Source: CAVZTX01 sp963778375 | GTDB lineage: Bacteria; Chloroflexota; Ktedonobacteria; Ktedonobacterales; Ktedonobacteraceae | Direction: 5' to 3' | Length of the DNA: 64,000 bases | NCBI GenBank assembly: GCA_963778375.1 | Contig: CAVZTX010000011.1 | Location: 248,001-312,000, forward strand | In this document: piece by piece, positions 62,525 through 64,000 of the stretch | Layout of the letters: each line of letters begins with the position of its first letter | Numbering within the stretch: the stretch's first letter is position 1 | The notes under the pieces: model-generated | Told to the model about the DNA's origin: nothing | What the model saw: only the letters and a program-made list of their open reading frames with translations | Database searches by the model: none | Translations under genes and position numbers: made by a program

Positions 62525-62580
62525 AAAAAGCTGATAAGGGATAGCATACATTTCGATTGTTCATCCCTTACCAGCTTTTT
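62525..62580. terminator. Intrinsic terminator
   Basis: AAAAAGCTGATAAGGGA (62525-62541) pairs with TCCCTTACCAGCTTTTT (62564-62580) with one mismatch; A- and T-runs on both sides serve both convergent genes. Confidence 0.9.
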
Positions 62581-62602
62581 ATGTAATTTCTGAAGAGTTA
62601 AA

Positions 62603-64000
62603 CTAGACTTCCAGTAATTTCTTGAGCTTACGCCGCGCTAAACCACCACCATTTGCATCATCTGCGGTGAGTGGTGTTTGTTCCATTTGCTTACTTTCTA
62701 CAAACAACTCATCGAGCGCACGTCCGTCGAATGTATAAGGAAATGGTAATCCCATGCCGCGTAGTATGGTTGGAACGAGATCATATATTTCGGCGCTTGG
62801 AGCTTTAAAGCCACGCTTGATACCATTCCCGTACGCATAAAGTACACCATCTTTTTGATGCGTGCCACGCACAACGTTCGGCGCGTCCCACAATTGCTTG
62901 TTACCAAGGGTCACACGGAACGTAATGCCTTCCGTTGGCAAGAGTATGAGGTGTGGCTCACGTGGGGCGTATGATCCTTCTCCATATACCTCGGTTGTGT
63001 AGATAGCGCTAATCAGTGGATTACCAGTCTTGGGATCGACCTGGCGCTTGAGGTCTTCAATCAGTTCATTTTGAGCTTCAGCACTCAGCTCATTACTCAA
63101 AAAGATATCGGCATATCCTCCTCCGAAGCCAGAATGGGAAGGGACGCAGGCCAGTGTGCGCTCCCAATCAATCATGTCCAACGCTGAGTAATGATGATCA
63201 CCGCTAGAAGCTATTTTCAAAATACCGGCTCGGCCAAGCGCTTTTTTTGTCTTGCGGGCCAGGGACAGTAATCCAGCTCGCTCCACAATGCGTTTGAGAT
63301 TGGCAGTGCTACGAACGTTGTTTGCCTGATAGCTAGCATTGGGCGTAAGCAGGCCTTTACCATACAAATACTCATTGATATCAAAGAGGCGAGGTGCGCC
63401 CTGAAAGCCGTGGTCGGAAACGACAAAGAGATTATCTTCGGGGCCAAGTTGTTCCATAATCTGCCCAAGACCACGATCCAACAGACGGAAATATTCGGTC
63501 GCGCGCTTATCAAGGGCACTGATTTGCGTCCAGAGTGGATGCTGTAGGCGATCGGGACCGACAAAGGCAACATAACAGAAATCCCAGGGTTTCTCTTTCA
63601 GTAAGTACATGCATAACTCGATGCGCTTCTCAGTCATGCGCAGAGTCGCATCAATGAGTAATTCCAGTGCTTTCTGTCTGGGATGGTTCCAGATGTTACC
63701 GTATTCCAGGTCAATCTTGTAGTCGGGTACGACGCGATAAAGTTCTTCTTTAAAAGAGGTTGGATACGTGAAATCTGTATCGCTGCTAGGAGTCATGTAT
63801 CCACTGACCATGATGCCGTTGACGGTCTCAGGTGGATAGGTCATCGGTACATTCAACACCAGCACCTGCTTGCCATACTCGCTTAAGATATTCCAAATCG
63901 CCTTTCCACCTTTGCGCCGTGTCTGCACATGAGCCTTGCGAGCAGCTCCATGCTCTTGCTGCTCATCATATTGCCAGAAATCATAGACCCCATGACGAGC
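62603..64000 (-). CDS. Alkaline-phosphatase superfamily phosphodiesterase, 5' end outside the window
   Basis: The frame is open to the window edge, where RHGVYDF matches KHGVYDF after the nucleophile of the homologue at 53255-54925, so roughly the first 60 residues, including the catalytic Thr, are missing. Visible motifs: GPDRLQHPLW, VVSDHGFQGAPRLFDINEYL, and LILLPTEGITFRVT. Type I phosphodiesterase/nucleotide pyrophosphatase fold. A GTG at 63928 is not the true start. The C-terminus is basic (RRKLKKLLEV). Confidence 0.9.
   Translation of the reverse strand, partial: ARHGVYDFWQYDEQQEHGAARKAHVQTRRKGGKAIWNILSEYGKQVLVLNVPMTYPPETVNGIMVSGYMTPSSDTDFTYPTSFKEELYRVVPDYKIDLEYGNIWNHPRQKALELLIDATLRMTEKRIELCMYLLKEKPWDFCYVAFVGPDRLQHPLWTQISALDKRATEYFRLLDRGLGQIMEQLGPEDNLFVVSDHGFQGAPRLFDINEYLYGKGLLTPNASYQANNVRSTANLKRIVERAGLLSLARKTKKALGRAGILKIASSGDHHYSALDMIDWERTLACVPSHSGFGGGYADIFLSNELSAEAQNELIEDLKRQVDPKTGNPLISAIYTTEVYGEGSYAPREPHLILLPTEGITFRVTLGNKQLWDAPNVVRGTHQKDGVLYAYGNGIKRGFKAPSAEIYDLVPTILRGMGLPFPYTFDGRALDELFVESKQMEQTPLTADDANGGGLARRKLKKLLEV

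Overview
The window looks like chromosomal DNA of a spore-forming, multicellular-type Chloroflexota, most likely of the Ktedonobacterales. This is inferred from gene content: TPR proteins next to a Ser/Thr kinase, many secreted proteins with Thr/Pro stalks, PQQ-type propellers, VCBS repeats, cytidylate-kinase-like proteins, several one-component regulators beside ABC-2 exporters, and dispersed palindromic repeats. No rRNA, tRNA, CRISPR array, insertion sequence or phage gene was seen.

Layout. 0-3.4 kb: a TPR protein cut by the window edge and a Ser/Thr kinase with C-terminal TPRs. 3.4-5.8 kb: a TetR regulator and a DHA2 efflux gene interrupted by one in-frame TGA. 5.9-9.9 kb: a MarR-ATPase-permease-permease export operon with REP-like palindromes in its spacers. 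10-13.5 kb: a Pro/Thr-rich membrane protein, a VOC protein and a TetR regulator sharing one operator sequence, and a WYL regulator. 13.7-18.1 kb: an AlkZ-type winged-helix protein, hicAB, XdhC, Nudix and Uma2 genes. 18.1-22.2 kb: a second ABC-2 exporter operon ending in a broken alaS-like gene. 22.2-24.1 kb: a possible unannotated small-peptide gene, a methyltransferase and a dienelactone hydrolase.

24.2-39.5 kb is a secretome island: a PQQ propeller protein, two unknown secreted proteins, a lipoprotein, three tandem pairs (A-B, A-B, A-B) of small secreted proteins of no family I recognise, a roughly 1,090-residue VCBS protein broken by frameshifts, and a MauE/DoxX protein fused to two thioredoxin domains. 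39.8-43.3 kb: a LysR-acyl-CoA dehydrogenase-MaoC-CitE-type lyase operon. 43.4-48.2 kb: a 1,313-residue membrane protein with two propellers and a cytidylate-kinase-like gene with an in-frame TGA. 48.4-56.5 kb: a surface-glycan locus (phosphodiesterase, three glycosyltransferases and a GH5 glucanase in one operon, with a divergent fourth glycosyltransferase). 56.6-64 kb: a Tat-exported SnoaL-like protein, a tandem array of metallophosphoesterases with a truncated fourth copy, and a second phosphodiesterase cut by the window edge.

The most interesting signal is an 11-bp-phased heptad repeat (consensus near CTCAACC-N4-CTCAACT) lying about 160-250 bp upstream of several otherwise unrelated secreted or phosphate-ester-related genes. 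It resembles PhoB/PhoP-class (OmpR-family) binding sites and may tie the A-B cassettes, the propeller protein, the SnoaL protein, a metallophosphoesterase and a phosphodiesterase into one regulon. Nine or ten single-position lesions (indels or TGA codons) in seven genes mean that either gene decay or sequence error has to be settled before these are called pseudogenes.
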